Assembly (NCBI GenBank): GCA_016765685.1
Contig: JAESPR010000021.1
Coordinates: forward strand, 1 to 49,532
Length of the DNA stretch: 49,532 nt
Direction of reading: 5' to 3'
Source: Colwellia sp.
GTDB lineage: Bacteria; Pseudomonadota; Gammaproteobacteria; Enterobacterales; Alteromonadaceae
Made by a program: the position numbers and the translations under genes. Shown one piece after another: positions 19,801-27,135 of the stretch. Every line of letters starts with the position of its first letter. Position 1 is the first letter of the stretch. The notes under the pieces were generated by a model. The model did not search any database and was not told the DNA's origin. It worked only from the letters and a program-made list of their open reading frames with translations.

Positions 19801-20860
19801 GCCTGAGATGGTTAAAGAGTTAGGTAGCTCTCACGATACGCTTAGAGGGATAACAGAAGGAGGCGCAGGGGCTACGTTGAAAGGGGTACGAGTATTAAGA
19901 GGGGGTGTAGAACATCCTGACTTCACTCGTTTCCAGTCAGACACAGGAGTTTTCTTCACACCTACTGTGACAAACCAGGCTCAGACTTCAGGACTTAGGG
20001 CGAACTCTCGTATACAGGTGTATAACGTAACAACTGCTACTGAAATAGAGAACTCTATAGAAGCAAGTGATTGGTCTCTTAGCTATACTGAGGGGGTCGA
20101 GTTCACTCAAGGAGACAGCGTAAGGATACGTTGTATGTTCCAGACAGGTACAGACTACGAAGAACCTTTTGAAACAACTGTTATTGCAGGGGCTTCAGGT
20201 TTCACTGCCTTGATAAACCAAGAGGATTGGACAGACGTAGAAGGATGGGCTATTGATGGCTCCACTCTGACAGGTAAGTTTGCTGCTGATGGTACTAATA
20301 TCGACATCGATATTACAGGTACGGGGACAGGAACTAAGAAGGAGGTTGTTGCTTGGTGGGGTTATTACTTAACTACAGCAGATGGCATAGAAAACTTCTG
20401 GGATGCTTATACGGTAGAGGCTGCTAATAGTATACGTCAGAACGTAAACATAATAGATGTGGTGTTAGAGAAGACTTCAGCAGGTAACTTCCAGTTTACT
20501 GATAACGATGTCAGGTACTATAGGTCAGACTTGTCTAGCCCTTACGACACTACAGGTAATTCGATATTCATGGATTACTCAGGTGTTCCTTTAATAGTAG
20601 AGACAGGGGTTTCAGGGCTAACTGCTAGTGAAAGTACACAACTCTTAAACACTAGTACCTTTAACCCCCAAGTAGATACTGTAGAGGGTTCAGAGACGTA
20701 TCAGGAGTCACTTAGGTTGATTAGAGCCGAGGCAGCAGGTAAGTTAGCTGTATCCGGTTCAACTGTAACCTTTAGAGATGCAGCAGATACCAAGGACAGG
20801 ATAACTGCTACTGTTGATGCTAACGGTCAACGTACTTCTATTACTACGGATGTTACATAA
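16853..20860 (+). CDS. Large tail fibre/tail protein
   Basis: A 1335-residue, Ser/Thr/Gly-rich, beta-rich protein without cleavable signal. The N-terminal 190 residues form a beta-sandwich-like module. The middle (about 520-680) has repeated short beta turns, as in right-handed beta-helices. The C-terminus (TVTFRDAADTKDRITATVD, then NGQRTSITTDVT) is a closing module that I recall from tail proteins of marine podoviruses. It overlaps its neighbours on both sides by one base. It is expected to be the main adhesin or long fibre, with the protein at 45253 as a second receptor-binding protein. Confidence 0.75.
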   Translation: MAYPKDVFIASSGGTSVTVNYAAIENDFMFLIHQKKYGSVSGTPSGWTALTYNSVGGSGFSNNIWYRRATGSEPTSVTITSTGSDQDGQLIVCRGVHVTTAFDVTVTSRSSASANKVTSTAITPVTANSLILNICINNNAQIVPTPGPIKIARNNILSYYTYGAGASVAVPAHDYFSTRDSNINPALVTIALRDNGSDEKIGFVDISSPPAEVVHLLGINGETGHLTGTAPLNLTATITTLQGIATSFKSNSGQEEFEDGITPAGYETDFTSQACSLNGSSTNVTYDLENEIISLSGSGDSVLYDSYDALSKHIVLGDGTNFRAWRIDALNTVPTGKDNTLIHVIEVDGGFESEEFGTVTSTTLQTIDNFAYGCRGNVSYASQSWGFLYKLSTMIILGGSSSFPVSMNIGVDCAKTSSLRTVSSQNQQSQTQFFCAQKVRVGNGVTATTWDSKQHSLEWPSISSEADRRVQILVSAGLLGFSIDASANCNIDFSTTTFNMGNLHVWELVSGTSTSATYSEAGALVISGEVILRDIGRAIAGMTFTACNEINKNDADLSGGNTIDGCVETNAITVTSEALFDELANCTFSNNNRAILITGNQTGSWSDPNFTMSGNTFDIEYTGTTNFSIQSANAITVNNASSGVLTVVTPVESFTINSSESGSLIQIFTTATQTVLASTTGTTLNHVFSGTVVVDYVIQKAGFLPQRFVGVTLTDSSVSIVLGSDPIYESGHGLTYTTDLSYNRTTSLLTLVTRQSGRDFYSALIDAFIAQTTLRNTEFKFQAVGPDSIFFINDAEIIDATSEDNWNEAGIRYLDNTDVVTAEWVSVKSSGIVPGGALGEYQQTSGGTTTDLRATGVVDQIIQVFGDVTHGNFDFRSHLVVKFQVNGYREVRADVLALAGIASLEPFEYSIAMEPVAIAAATGDPTISITITDHGASPVTWNTLPFSITIVDNGTNSGEDILRELNYNLSLDATYEGKDPFNWPEMVKELGSSHDTLRGITEGGAGATLKGVRVLRGGVEHPDFTRFQSDTGVFFTPTVTNQAQTSGLRANSRIQVYNVTTATEIENSIEASDWSLSYTEGVEFTQGDSVRIRCMFQTGTDYEEPFETTVIAGASGFTALINQEDWTDVEGWAIDGSTLTGKFAADGTNIDIDITGTGTGTKKEVVAWWGYYLTTADGIENFWDAYTVEAANSIRQNVNIIDVVLEKTSAGNFQFTDNDVRYYRSDLSSPYDTTGNSIFMDYSGVPLIVETGVSGLTASESTQLLNTSTFNPQVDTVEGSETYQESLRLIRAEAAGKLAVSGSTVTFRDAADTKDRITATVDANGQRTSITTDVT

Positions 20861-21120
20861 TGGCTAATGACTATTTCAGCAGTGACTACCATTCCTCAGA
20901 CTTCTACGGTTCTCTGTATTATGGAATATTGGGGGAGGTCTTAAACGACTTTCTTATTAATACAGACAACGGATCTCTTAGGTTCTATGGTAACAATGCT
21001 AAATGGTTTCCAATAAATGATGCCACTCAAGAACTATATGATAACGGTTCAGAGTGGCAAACAGAGAGTGTTACTGTTATTCAACTCGTAAATGACGGAG
21101 AAGAGTGGTTCACATTATGA
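20860..21120 (+). CDS. Small tail-associated hypothetical protein
   Basis: An 86-residue acidic protein, rich in Tyr, Phe, Asp and Asn. It starts in the TAATG overlap with the tail fibre gene. The opening (SSDYHSSDFYGSLYYG) is unusually aromatic and polar. It has no membrane segment or known motif. Translational coupling to the fibre suggests a fibre tip, chaperone or tail accessory protein, but I do not recognise it. Confidence 0.6.
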   Translation: MANDYFSSDYHSSDFYGSLYYGILGEVLNDFLINTDNGSLRFYGNNAKWFPINDATQELYDNGSEWQTESVTVIQLVNDGEEWFTL

Positions 21121-21443
21121 GAATATTAGTTATCTTGTTAATGCTATCATTAGGGGGCTGCTCTATGAACCCCCTAAGCATGGCTAAGGACATCTTAATG
21201 CCCTCTAAGGCTGGACTATCAGTTGAGCTGGAAACGGTCATAGGAGACAAGCAGGAGACTATAAACACACAGATAGGGAATAAGTCGAATACGAAGCAGG
21301 AAGCTGAAACTATTAATAACCAAACCATAAACGAAACTGACTATGTAATGTTGTTTCTTTTAGTTCTAGGATGGGTACTTCCTACCCCTTCTAATATGTG
21401 GAAAGGTTTAACTGCCATGTGGAGTAGGAAGAGAGATGGGTAA
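21117..21443 (+). CDS. Candidate unimolecular spanin (lipoprotein plus C-terminal membrane segment)
   Basis: A 108-residue protein with start ATG at 21117; an upstream in-frame GTG would spoil the signal peptide. Residues 1-15 (MRILVILLMLSLGGC) are a lipoprotein signal with lipobox LGGC. Residues about 78-95 (YVMLFLLVLGWVLPTP) are a transmembrane segment followed by a positively charged tail (SRKRDG). The polar middle has repeated Gln/Asn/Thr. This layout of an outer-membrane lipid anchor and an inner-membrane C-terminus is that of u-spanins (phage T1 gp11), which fuse the two membranes at lysis. The position at the end of the late module fits a lysis gene. Confidence 0.68.
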   Translation: MRILVILLMLSLGGCSMNPLSMAKDILMPSKAGLSVELETVIGDKQETINTQIGNKSNTKQEAETINNQTINETDYVMLFLLVLGWVLPTPSNMWKGLTAMWSRKRDG

Positions 21444-21792
21444 GGAATCTAGAGGGACTGTACCTGATTGGGTAGGGGCCTTGTTTGCAGGAGCTATGGC
21501 GGTAGGGTCGGGAGCAGGAGTATATGCTACATTGACTAGCGACATAGAGCATAATGCAACAGAGATAGCCAATATCAAACAAGAGCTAGTGGTATACAAC
21601 CGTCTTGTGGAAGAGTCTAGGGACTTGATACATCGCTTAGCTACGGATGTAGCAGTTACTAAGGCACAGGTGGATGCACTAAAAAAGACACAAGAGGCGG
21701 CAATAAGGGCGATCGAGCGCATGTCAGTCTCAGCAGAAAGGCTTACAGTAGCCATAGCTCGTTTAGACGAACGATTAAAGAAGAAAGGATAG
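21436..21792 (+). CDS. Membrane-anchored coiled-coil protein, possible lysis protein
   Basis: A 118-residue protein. One N-terminal transmembrane segment (residues 12-33, WVGALFAGAMAVGSGAGVYA) is followed by a continuous heptad-type helix (40-118) with regular Ile/Leu/Val spacing and a basic end (RLDERLKKKG). It overlaps the spanin candidate by 8 bases. The topology resembles an i-spanin or a small single-pass holin-like protein. No recognised holin is encoded, so this is the best candidate for that job, but sequence alone does not settle it. Confidence 0.55.
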   Translation: MGKESRGTVPDWVGALFAGAMAVGSGAGVYATLTSDIEHNATEIANIKQELVVYNRLVEESRDLIHRLATDVAVTKAQVDALKKTQEAAIRAIERMSVSAERLTVAIARLDERLKKKG

Positions 21793-21801
21793 GTATTTAG
21801 T

Positions 21802-22110
21802 ATGGCTAAGAAAGGTGAGTTTAAGAAAGGGGCTACGGCAGATAGTGTTAGACAGCGTAAGTTCAATAGTAAGCCTGCTCAGAAGAAGCGTAGGGCTACT
21901 AGGAATGCTGCTAGAAAGACTATGGAGAAGAAGGGCGCTGTTAAGAAGGGTGATGGTAAGGACGTAGATCATAAGAATAAAGGGAAGGCTAACGGTAAGC
22001 TGAGCAATGGGAAAGGAAATTTAAGGGTAAAGAGTAAAAGTGCTAACAGGGCTGATAATAGAGGGACTGGTGGCCGTAAGAAAGGATCGACTACCAAGAA
22101 AAAGAAGTAA
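21802..22110 (+). CDS. Very basic HNH-like small protein
   Basis: A 102-residue protein of which about a third is Lys or Arg. The segment GDGKDVDHKN and later GNLRVKSKSANR match the reduced HNH-type pattern (V-D-H-K, then N-L-R-V and N-R) found in small proteins of marine T7-like phages. HNH proteins beside late genes often assist genome packaging or cutting. The zinc-binding cysteines are missing, so it may only bind DNA. It is the last late gene; the terminator follows within 10 bases. Confidence 0.6.
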   Translation: MAKKGEFKKGATADSVRQRKFNSKPAQKKRRATRNAARKTMEKKGAVKKGDGKDVDHKNKGKANGKLSNGKGNLRVKSKSANRADNRGTGGRKKGSTTKKKK

Positions 22111-22119
22111 AAAAAATAT

Positions 22120-22155
22120 GGGGAGCCAAGCATATAGCCTGGACTCCCCTTTTTT
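22120..22155. terminator. Bidirectional terminator between convergent modules
   Basis: The stem GGGGAG/CTCCCC is extended by CCA/TGG across one bulged A, with a loop of about 11. It has TTTTTT on the right for plus-strand transcripts and an A-tract on the left that serves minus-strand transcripts. It stands exactly between the last late gene and the last minus-strand gene. Confidence 0.9.
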
Positions 22156-22188
22156 GTTGCCTAACAACCAGGTCGCCTGTCTTCCATA

Positions 22189-22329
22189 TTAACCTCCTAT
22201 TAAGTACTGGATACCGTATAGGATATAGATATCCACTATAGATACGGCTAACATAGCCCCTGGGTCTAAATCATCATTAAGCTCTTTACGATGCAAGATC
22301 AGAGACATTACTACAAAGAGTGAAATCAT
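22189..22329 (-). CDS. Small membrane protein (46 aa)
   Basis: Two hydrophobic stretches (residues 1-12, MISLFVVMSLIL, and 25-44, AMLAVSIVDIYILYGIQYLI) are joined by a charged loop HRKELNDDLD. The start follows a purine-rich AAGGGG. The gene is the last of the minus-strand module, 12 bases downstream of the next small gene. Function unknown; a two-pass mini-protein could be holin-like or a host membrane effector. Confidence 0.5.
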   Translation of the reverse strand: MISLFVVMSLILHRKELNDDLDPGAMLAVSIVDIYILYGIQYLIGG

Positions 22330-22341
22330 TTTAACCCCTTA

Positions 22342-22530
22342 TTAATAATGAAGAACCGATTCAAGTCGAAGGTTGCCACCTGTCTTCTTAATGTCCATAG
22401 CGATACACCTCTCTAGCTCCTCTATCCGCCTACCTTGGTCTTCTATAATCCTGTTCAAACCGATAAAGGCTTCTCCGTAATCCTTCTTGTCTACAGTAGA
22501 TTTTAGTACAGGTAAGCTCCAATCAATCAT
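22342..22530 (-). CDS. Small hypothetical protein (62 aa)
   Basis: A charged, probably helical protein (IIEDQGRRIEELERCIAMDIKK) with heptad-like spacing. Its ATG overlaps the stop of the preceding lipoprotein gene (ATGA), which supports it as a real coupled gene. It is not recognised. The helical part suggests self-association or binding to the lipoprotein partner. Confidence 0.6.
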   Translation of the reverse strand: MIDWSLPVLKSTVDKKDYGEAFIGLNRIIEDQGRRIEELERCIAMDIKKTGGNLRLESVLHY

Positions 22531-22745
22531 TTAACCTCCTCACACATATCTTGTCTCCCAGAGGGGAAGCTATTAACAACCCCTACCCACTTACTCTCAC
22601 AATCCCAACTCTTCTCATCATCACTTACTTGATATTTATAAGTCTTCATGTTAGTCATCTGGCTACACCCTGTACTACTTAATAGGACAAACCCCATCAA
22701 TGCATTCCTCAGCAGTTTCAATCTCATCAAAGCTGTTATACCCAT
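22527..22745 (-). CDS. Small lipoprotein overlapping the reductase gene end
   Basis: A 72-residue protein. The N-terminus has a basic start, a hydrophobic core and a lipobox (MRLKLLRNALMGFVLLSSTGC), so it should be lipidated at Cys27. The mature part is about 45 residues, polar, with two further cysteines. The first 71 bases lie inside the 3' end of the reductase gene in another frame. The start is uncertain: ATG at 22745 has AGAGG upstream, and ATG at 22697 also has GAGG but leaves a very short signal. A role in lysis or superinfection exclusion is possible; nothing proves it. Confidence 0.6.
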   Translation of the reverse strand: MGITALMRLKLLRNALMGFVLLSSTGCSQMTNMKTYKYQVSDDEKSWDCESKWVGVVNSFPSGRQDMCEEVK

Positions 22746-24642
22746 CTATATCAACCTCTCTAATTCGTCTGCAATACTCTTCGTACGTTCCCCTATCCAC
22801 TGGTTGCTGCGGCAGATAAGAATAACCAAGATCGCAAGCTGTCTTAGTAGGATCAGTACGATAAATAAAAGACACGCCAACGTAATTATCCCAATTGGTA
22901 AGAAGCCAGTCAATAATTGCTGGAACTTCCTCGGGATCATACGATATAGTACATGAAGTGTTTTGTTGATTCCAGTTCTTCTGGTATCGTTTATATCTCT
23001 CAAGCTGTTTAATAGCGCTTTCAAGGTTAACCTCCACTCCGTTAACTGTTTCAAACTCTACGTCTTCATAGGCTACAGGGAACACTACCAACATAGCTTC
23101 TGGATTGTCAGGGTGAGGTCTTACGTCATACCCTGCTTCCTTAAGAGGAGCTAGTAGTGGATCATGTATCCCGAAGTTAATAGTCTCAAAGATGTATTTA
23201 GCAAGGGGTTTGTGAACACCACAAGTAGTGTCCATTATCTTACTAAGCGTACCACTAGGTTTAACTGTTGTTACGTTCTTAGGATAGGGGAGCTTTAACT
23301 CATCAGCCATACTAAAGGCTGCTGAAGTAGCTATACGTTGCATATGGTTAAGCTCGTAATCTGTTAGATCGTCCCGCTTACATATACCAGTATGACCAAC
23401 CCCACACAACCTAAGAAACTCGTTATTAAGATGCCAAGCTTCTTGTAAGATCCCATCTTTGAGGTTGACACAAGTTTGTCTATAGTTAGCCCTAGAAGCA
23501 AGATACAGAGCACGCTCAAGTCCAGCAGAATCACCGATGAATTTTCCAATGTCCACCTCTGTTAGGTTACAGAAAGACTTGTCTCCAAGCAGTATTTCAG
23601 CACAAGGATTAACTCCATAAAACCAAGGAGCCCGTTTCCTAGCAGCAGTAGCGTTGATGAAGCCGGGCTCGGAGCCTCCTGCCTCTGCCATAAGGTGAAA
23701 GATGCTGTCAAGTTGAGCCCTAGTTGGAACGCTATTGAATAGAAGAGAATTGTTAGACTGTTCTCTATGTCCATTACCTTTCTCCCATCTATCTTTCTTA
23801 GCTACGGCAAACTCTCTCCACTCAGGCTCATCTACAGAGAATAAGCATATCTCTGCTGACCTACGAGTAGAAAGGATTGTGCCCAGGTGGTTAACTAGAT
23901 CGAGTATATCAATCCTTGTTAAGAGGGCCCCTGCCCTTTTGTTAAGGAGGCCGCATATACTTTCAATTGCTTTAACAAGAGGAGCGTCTCCTGAAGATAT
24001 CCATCCATAACCTTTGAGTCTTGCGCCCCCACCTCTAACTTCCGTAGTATCAATGACAAGCTGTTTAGCTCTCCTCTTACCTGCCAGTAGCTTTCCAAGA
24101 GCTTTAGCCCATGCTTCGGCTGAATCTCCGATGCTAATGCGCCATACACCTTCTTCGAAGGACTCTTCGTTGTCTTCTCTACCTCGGTAGTCACTATCTC
24201 TCTTGCTCCTATCAAATACTATTTCTGGAATAACTGTAGAGAACCCGTTAAGAGTCCCAATAGAAGGACTAAACCCAACGCCACACCCATTAAGCAGGAG
24301 CCATAACGCATCAACACAGTCATAAACCGTCTGAATACGTAGGAAACTGCAATTGAACATAGAAGCTTCCCTTGTACGAGAGACTTCTGTGCCGCCCAAC
24401 CAAAGGGTTCTCCCTGAACAAAGGGCTTTCCTGTCGAGCATGAGTTGTCTGAACTCTTCGAGCTCTTGTAGCTGCTGTACACAGAGCTTGTTACCTTGGG
24501 CTCTGGCCCATAGCCATTCCTGGTGTCTGATAACTCTTCCAACTGTTTCCTCCCAGGACTCAAACACAGTACCCTCATCATTTAAGGGGCGGTTGTAGGT
24601 CCTTCTTGTGATTATCTCTGCTCTTGCACTTATCTTCTGCAA
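22675..24642 (-). CDS. nrdJ: Class II (adenosylcobalamin-dependent) ribonucleoside-triphosphate reductase
   Basis: A 655-residue monomeric reductase that converts ribonucleotides to deoxyribonucleotides for phage DNA synthesis. All five cysteines known from the Lactobacillus leichmannii enzyme are in place. Cys98 (MFNCSF) and Cys358 form the active-site disulfide pair, Cys347 in NPCAEI is the thiyl-radical residue, and Cys647/Cys652 (CIDGVCPIK) form the C-terminal relay pair with the same CX4C spacing. Asn345 and Glu349 complete the site. Coenzyme B12 must come from the host. Start is TTG, with AAGGA eight bases upstream; no ATG fits. The C-terminal codons overlap a lipoprotein gene. Confidence 0.92.
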   Translation of the reverse strand: MQKISARAEIITRRTYNRPLNDEGTVFESWEETVGRVIRHQEWLWARAQGNKLCVQQLQELEEFRQLMLDRKALCSGRTLWLGGTEVSRTREASMFNCSFLRIQTVYDCVDALWLLLNGCGVGFSPSIGTLNGFSTVIPEIVFDRSKRDSDYRGREDNEESFEEGVWRISIGDSAEAWAKALGKLLAGKRRAKQLVIDTTEVRGGGARLKGYGWISSGDAPLVKAIESICGLLNKRAGALLTRIDILDLVNHLGTILSTRRSAEICLFSVDEPEWREFAVAKKDRWEKGNGHREQSNNSLLFNSVPTRAQLDSIFHLMAEAGGSEPGFINATAARKRAPWFYGVNPCAEILLGDKSFCNLTEVDIGKFIGDSAGLERALYLASRANYRQTCVNLKDGILQEAWHLNNEFLRLCGVGHTGICKRDDLTDYELNHMQRIATSAAFSMADELKLPYPKNVTTVKPSGTLSKIMDTTCGVHKPLAKYIFETINFGIHDPLLAPLKEAGYDVRPHPDNPEAMLVVFPVAYEDVEFETVNGVEVNLESAIKQLERYKRYQKNWNQQNTSCTISYDPEEVPAIIDWLLTNWDNYVGVSFIYRTDPTKTACDLGYSYLPQQPVDRGTYEEYCRRIREVDIDGYNSFDEIETAEECIDGVCPIK

Positions 24643-24644
24643 TC

Positions 24645-25157
24645 TTATCTTCCTTTATTTCTGTTAACCCTACATATCAGAGCATCATCTCTAACGCCTT
24701 GTTTCCATCTTCTATAGACTGTTGTCTTAGGTACACCATACTTCTTCGAGATCTCTGAAAGAGTAAGCTCCTCTCCTTTAAACTCTACAGTGTGGACGTT
24801 AGCCCTGTTTAGCGACTGCTCCCGGATAGTGGCCCACCTACAATTACCTGGCTCATAATCACCCTTGGAGTCTACCCGGTCTAAAGTACACCCTTCAGGT
24901 CTGTTACCCATATCCGCTAAGAAATTCACAAAGTCCATCCATCGTTCACATACCTTGATACCTCTTCCACCATAAAAGGGGTAGGAGTCACTTCTTACGC
25001 AGCGGCAGCGGGTCTTCATAGCATCCCAAGATACATATGTAGGAGACCTCCCTCCTTTAGGTCGGTGTCCGTGCTTATGTAGGTGGTGGTAATGCGACCC
25101 CTCACCCCCGTTCTGCCCTATCCTTTCTATACGCTTATCGTCAGGCCACTCAACCAT
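24645..25157 (-). CDS. HNH homing-endonuclease-like protein
   Basis: About 170 residues from the ATG at 25157 (a TTG six codons earlier is possible). The core (WDAMKTRC, YPFYGGRGI, VCERWMDFVNFLADMG, LDRVDSKGDYEPGNCRWA) is the typical pattern of free-standing phage HNH homing endonucleases. A C-terminal helix-turn-helix follows (LTLSEISKKYGVPKTTVYRRWK, about 135-156) that would bind DNA. It sits between DUF3310 and the reductase, a favoured place for such selfish genes. It ends two bases before the reductase start. Confidence 0.8.
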   Translation of the reverse strand: MVEWPDDKRIERIGQNGGEGSHYHHLHKHGHRPKGGRSPTYVSWDAMKTRCRCVRSDSYPFYGGRGIKVCERWMDFVNFLADMGNRPEGCTLDRVDSKGDYEPGNCRWATIREQSLNRANVHTVEFKGEELTLSEISKKYGVPKTTVYRRWKQGVRDDALICRVNRNKGR

Positions 25158-25431
25158 CACGATATTCCATATCAATAAGTAACTCTACGTAGTGCTTAAT
25201 CTTCTGTAAGTCTTCCTCTCCATTCTTCTCCTTATACCTACAAGCATATTTAATAATATTAGCCTGACAGTAGTTGAGGTTGTTCTTCATGATGAACTCA
25301 ATAGGCTGGATAGCCATGTCCTTGTAATGACCTCCTCCTACTTGTACGTCTAAGGCTCTCCCTGAGAGCGTTGGTTCGGGAAGATCTATGGTGTACTCGG
25401 CACTTACTCCTTTAGGATCACTCATAACCAA
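25150..25431 (-). CDS. DUF3310-family protein
   Basis: A 93-residue protein. The motif GGGHYKDMAIQPIEFIMKN, then YCQANIIKYACRYKEKNG and DLQKIKHYVELL, is the full pattern of the DUF3310 family, widespread in phages and sometimes labelled nucleotide kinase without biochemical proof. It is placed among nucleotide and DNA metabolism genes. Its start overlaps the end of the upstream phosphoesterase gene by 10 bases. Confidence 0.85.
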   Translation of the reverse strand: MVMSDPKGVSAEYTIDLPEPTLSGRALDVQVGGGHYKDMAIQPIEFIMKNNLNYCQANIIKYACRYKEKNGEEDLQKIKHYVELLIDMEYRDG

Positions 25432-26201
25432 TTACTCATTAAGTAATTAAGACTGAGCTCACAAACATCAGCCGCCCCGTCCTCTACCTCATTAAGCATG
25501 ATACACCCCCTCCAATGACGGTTACCTTGTAGCCCCATGTAGTCTTCATCGTGTTGATAGAAGCTACCTGCTGAGATGCCTAATCTACAAGTACCATCTG
25601 CTAGGTAGTGCTTACCTGTCTTAAGACCCTGTGTATGTCCCTTAACAAAGCTAAACCCACAGTTCTTAAGCTGTGTGTCCATCATACCGCCTAACGGGGC
25701 GTTCATAGGTGAGTGAGGGTTAGTGAAGTAGTGTGAGAAGGATATGCCTCCAATCTTAACTATAGAAAGGAAAGGATGTTCCTCCCATCCGAAGGAAGGA
25801 ATATCAGCTTCATCTCCTGACATAAACCCTTTTAGTCTAGGGTCTGAGTCTGTGAATCTCTTAACCCGTACAGCAGGGTCGTGGTTGCCAGTCGTGTAGA
25901 CCATACGAGGATTATACCTAGGCCTATGGCCTGACCTAAGACGACTCTGCTCTTTCCATAAAGGCTTGAGCAACACCTCCATCCCCTCCTTTCCTGCTTC
26001 AATATCCTCATTGAACCTTAACCCCTCCCAGTCTGCTGTACCTTTCTTAGTGAATACTGAAAGGCTAGGCATGTCCCAGTGATCTCCTGCATGAACAATA
26101 ACATCAGGCTTCTTATCTACTATGTAGTTACCTGCTGCTTCTAAGTGTTCAAGAGGAACTCCTTTTCTAACTTGTGTATCTGGTATGTAGAATATCTTCA
26201 T
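25422..26201 (-). CDS. Calcineurin-like metallophosphoesterase
   Basis: A 259-residue protein with the full metal-binding set: Asp8 in IPDTQ, GDHWD (39-43), GNHD (105-108), the His in FSHYF, and KGHTQ near residue 195. Two metal ions would hydrolyse a phosphodiester or phosphomonoester; the DNA or nucleotide substrate is unknown. It is part of the replication module and followed at once by DUF3310. A second, shorter phosphoesterase is encoded at 30630. Confidence 0.85.
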   Translation of the reverse strand: MKIFYIPDTQVRKGVPLEHLEAAGNYIVDKKPDVIVHAGDHWDMPSLSVFTKKGTADWEGLRFNEDIEAGKEGMEVLLKPLWKEQSRLRSGHRPRYNPRMVYTTGNHDPAVRVKRFTDSDPRLKGFMSGDEADIPSFGWEEHPFLSIVKIGGISFSHYFTNPHSPMNAPLGGMMDTQLKNCGFSFVKGHTQGLKTGKHYLADGTCRLGISAGSFYQHDEDYMGLQGNRHWRGCIMLNEVEDGAADVCELSLNYLMSNWL

Positions 26202-26209
26202 ACAAACTC

Positions 26210-26476
26210 CTAGTGAACTACAGGAACAACACCACGTTCAATCAACATATCACTACATGCTTTCTCAGCAAGGAGTTGATCACGAGGTGGTATACATTGG
26301 AAGTAGCCAATAAGAGTAGCTGTACCTCTTGGTGACATCTTACCTTCTTTAGTATGATCCTCAATGATGTTAACCATTACAACACCTCTGTTACGGTGTC
26401 TATTCTTCTCACAGTCTGCTTCTTTAAACAGAGAATAACCTTTATACTCGTTCACTTCTACGGCGTTCTGTTGCAA
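26210..26476 (-). CDS. Hypothetical protein (88 aa)
   Basis: Starts at TTG with AGAGG nine bases upstream and overlaps the HNH gene by 35 bases. It has an alpha/beta pattern with GYSLFKEAD and GTATLIGYFQCIPP, and no membrane segment. I do not recognise it. Confidence 0.55.
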   Translation of the reverse strand: MQQNAVEVNEYKGYSLFKEADCEKNRHRNRGVVMVNIIEDHTKEGKMSPRGTATLIGYFQCIPPRDQLLAEKACSDMLIERGVVPVVH

Positions 26477-26939
26477 TATCTCGTTCCTCTTTACATTTAA
26501 TTTGGTGACAGCCGTGGCACATCGCCTTAAAGCCGTCTATCTCAATGAAGGCTCTTTCAATCCAGGAGTTAAACCCTTTAAAGCCTACATGAGGATCTAT
26601 TATTGGTATTGTATGATCAGCTATAATGTTCTTTATTCGGAGCTTATTACCCTCCTTTGGGGGCAATGTTGCAGGTACTTCCTTATTACATTCGGAGCAC
26701 AAGTAGAAACCTCTACGAGTACGTGCATTCTTTATGCATGTTTGTTTAGGCCCCCATCTAGTGAAGCCCCCTCTCAATAGACTTATTATGAAAGACTTCT
26801 TACGAGCCTCTGTCCACTGACCTCCGTTATGAGGAGCTACAGGAGTAGGCCCTGTACATCGGTCATGGTTACAGCCAGCTTCTACTCTGTCTATCTTCTT
26901 ACCTGTGTCACAGCATAGCCATTCCTTCTTATTTGACAC
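26442..26939 (-). CDS. HNH endonuclease
   Basis: A 165-residue protein starting at GTG. A zinc-type pair CSEC near residue 78 is followed by the HNH core ADHTIPIIDP (about 107-116), then WIERAF and CHGCH (about 140-144), where the final H and cysteines close the metal site. An N-terminal zinc-like cluster (CCDTG, CNHDRC) is also present. It lies next to the exonuclease and polymerase genes, so it may take part in genome processing, be a resolvase-type enzyme, or be a homing nuclease. The layout differs from the HNH protein at 24645. Confidence 0.75.
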   Translation of the reverse strand: MSNKKEWLCCDTGKKIDRVEAGCNHDRCTGPTPVAPHNGGQWTEARKKSFIISLLRGGFTRWGPKQTCIKNARTRRGFYLCSECNKEVPATLPPKEGNKLRIKNIIADHTIPIIDPHVGFKGFNSWIERAFIEIDGFKAMCHGCHQIKCKEERDIATERRRSERV

Positions 26940-27135
26940 TAGGTAGAACCTTTAGCCACTCATTAGCCGTATCAATTTCGTACTTAGCATTACGTTGTAC
27001 AGTTAGTTCTGTACGTTGAATATCAGAGAGACGTTCAACAGAGTTATCAATTACGTTCTCCTGCTTAACAATCTCATTCTTAAGCTGAGAAGACATCTTC
27101 GTTAAGGCTTTTACTATTCTATTTACTTTTGACAT
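26929..27135 (-). CDS. Hypothetical coiled-coil protein (68 aa)
   Basis: I choose the ATG at 27135 (MSKVNRIVKAL), which overlaps the end of the exonuclease gene by 13 bases; an upstream alternative at 27192 would add residues read from inside that gene. The protein is helical and Lys/Glu-rich (KNEIVKQENVIDNSVERL). Not recognised. It probably acts in DNA metabolism by position only. Confidence 0.55.
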   Translation of the reverse strand: MSKVNRIVKALTKMSSQLKNEIVKQENVIDNSVERLSDIQRTELTVQRNAKYEIDTANEWLKVLPSVK

